Positions 6,801-7,164 of a stretch of DNA of 7,164 nt are shown one piece after another. The position numbers were made by a program, and so were the translations under genes. The notes beneath the pieces are model-generated. The model was not told where the DNA came from and did not search any database. It saw only the letters and a list, made by a program, of their open reading frames with translations. Position 1 is the stretch's first letter; each line of letters begins with the position of its first letter. The stretch is from an uncultured Ruminococcus sp. (GTDB taxonomy: Bacteria; Bacillota; Clostridia; Oscillospirales; CAG-272), in contig CACZSA010000340.1 of NCBI GenBank assembly GCA_902783705.1, forward strand, positions 1 through 7,164, read 5' to 3'.

Positions 6801-7164
6801 GTGGGAACAGCTCGTCAACGGCAAGACTCCGCTCATCAAGCGCGACGAGATCGCCAAGACCTTCACGCACACCCACGACAAGGACGGCGACCGTCTCTAC
6901 CTCTTCGCCTACTTCTTCCGCTATGAGATCCCGGTGAACGGGGAGAAGACCCTGACCCTGCCGGAGAACGAAAACATCATCGTCACCGCGGCCACGGCCT
7001 CCTTCGACGCGGACAAGCTCGAGCCCTGGTGCGACCTCTACGACCGGGTGGAAAAGTCCGACGCGCCGGAGCACACCCTGACCCTCGTCAACTGCGCGGG
7101 CCACGAGACGAAGTACTCCTACCAGACCGGCAAGACCGCCCTCGTCCGCACGAGCCAGTACGAC
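3895..7164 (+). CDS. GH38 alpha-mannosidase, 3' partial
   Basis: This class II, metal-dependent retaining alpha-mannosidase hydrolyses alpha-linked mannose from oligosaccharides. It reads open for 1090 codons and runs off the window. The GH38 core is clear: H14 and D16 in ANAHLDTQWNW (metal ligands), D127 in LTDCFGF (nucleophile and metal ligand), D257 in FGTGDYGG (conserved motif, perhaps acid/base) and H373 in WHQFHDDLPGTS (metal ligand at the end of the helical middle domain). The GH38 C-terminal beta domain begins near residue 505 (ENERYRVTIDECGDI) and reaches about 850. A further beta-rich part follows (ALPYNKKI near 865, DGDRLYLFAYFFRY near 995), as in the long bacterial GH38 proteins. 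The start (MEKKKKLYCVANAHLD) has its own RBS. There is no signal peptide, so the enzyme is cytosolic and needs imported substrate. Alpha-1,2, 1,3 or 1,6 specificity cannot be read here. It is divergent from the DUF11 gene and has its own promoter region. Confidence 0.94.
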   Translation, partial: MEKKKKLYCVANAHLDTQWNWTIQDTIRDCVKSTLERNFYLMDKYPHYRMNFEGAFRYKLAKEYYPDLYEKLKGYVAEGRWNVAGSTWDAMDANVPSSEALMRQILYGNGFFEKEFGKKSTDIFLTDCFGFRYALPSIEAHMGLNGFSTQKLVWGVGSPIYNEDGSVTRPEPEPRDTPREARKPRMDLGKWIGPDGKGVAVSLLEGDYTYNFNNPHGPEHKPDERPVGEREEYLRAIEHNEKYTGVPSRSMYFGTGDYGGSCKEISAQMLNEAIDKNGENLYEVIAASTDDIFNDLTPEEFDALPTYDGELLIPHGSGAVTSHTINKRWNRKNELLADSAERAAVLSAWLGASEYPEERLLTAWQTFLWHQFHDDLPGTSIASAYVFTYNDYVIALNMFAAELTKAVGGIAKSLDTNVHGTPAVVYNPVSVERNDVVTVKPFETDKKFVRVFAPCGCEVPAQYDAASKTLKFIAKTPAVSCAVFDIQESDEPSPLTASVCVSDRVIENERYRVTIDECGDICSIVDKANGNTELLSAPAGLEIGPDTSTNWPSWELVWTDSLEEPIHVKDNVKIEIAENGPAVCALKITRTHGGSTFEQTVRLTAGGQRVDVECKVDWFERASNLRAAFPLAVSNPKAAFDLGLGAIDSGNTDSFPYYQHVVHQWADLTAEDGSYGVSILNDCKYGMDKPNDNTLRLTLIHTPLAQFSPDSGQDWQDMGLNLFTYSIMGHKGPRTGETTKEAAELNQPQMSFCTTKHEGAKKVLSLVSVSDDAAIIRAVKKEEKGNRIIVRVQNTVGHELKDVKLTFASKLASVTETNGYEDEIAPVAFDGDTLTLDFGKYGVRTFAVELEAPAAAVAPVKFAPLALPYNKKITSCNHHPECGDYAQGIACPKELWDEKIVSSGVPFTLAPATEPNAVACAGQTIEIPEGATSVSILAASGNGDTCAEFKLDGKAVCVAVEDFHDNVGAWEQLVNGKTPLIKRDEIAKTFTHTHDKDGDRLYLFAYFFRYEIPVNGEKTLTLPENENIIVTAATASFDADKLEPWCDLYDRVEKSDAPEHTLTLVNCAGHETKYSYQTGKTALVRTSQYD

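Noticed and set aside
3805..7104. A 1099-codon open frame on the minus strand, opposite the mannosidase
   Set aside because: It is the antisense shadow of a GC-rich gene in which TTA, CTA and TCA codons are rare. Its product is a low-complexity Arg/Val/Asp/Gly-rich string with no motif, while the plus strand has full GH38 catalytic motifs and an RBS.

Overview
The window looks like chromosome from a high-GC Clostridia-type Firmicute, probably a gut Oscillospiraceae/Christensenellales-like bacterium. The reasons are strong AGGAGG-type ribosome binding sites, GC-rich third codon positions, and a two-repeat DUF11 protein of a kind I recall from clostridial genomes. The taxonomy is inferred from style and recall, not from a marker gene.

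Layout. (1) Positions 1-1537, + strand: the 3' part of a CysN-type sulfate adenylyltransferase GTPase subunit. The window opens inside its P-loop, and its C-terminus carries a shrunken APS-kinase-like tail without a P-loop. (2) 1558-2733, + strand, 20 bp downstream and probably co-transcribed: a cytosolic GH5-like (clan GH-A) glycoside hydrolase with an extra C-terminal helical region. A good intrinsic terminator (about 2754-2788) closes this pair. (3) 2807-3670, - strand, convergent with the pair: a 287-residue DUF11 two-repeat protein with no signal peptide and no surface anchor. (4) 3671-3894: an AT-rich divergent intergenic region. It holds two perfect TATAAT boxes on the + strand, a perfect 9-bp inverted repeat bracketing the second box, a small GC hairpin and an RBS. 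(5) 3895-7164, + strand, running off the window: a GH38 alpha-mannosidase, open for at least 1090 codons.

How they fit together. Two glycosidases without secretion signals (GH5-like and GH38) suggest intracellular breakdown of imported, mannose-containing oligosaccharides. The GH38 gene has its own, apparently operator-controlled, promoter. CysN belongs to sulfate activation (with CysD, expected just upstream), and its link to the hydrolase may be only an operon accident. The DUF11 protein has no evident role in either process.

I see no RNA genes, CRISPR arrays, insertion sequences or phage genes. The region is mostly ordinary metabolism. The points most worth a second look are the degenerate APS-kinase tail, the palindrome around the GH38 promoter and the leaderless DUF11 protein.
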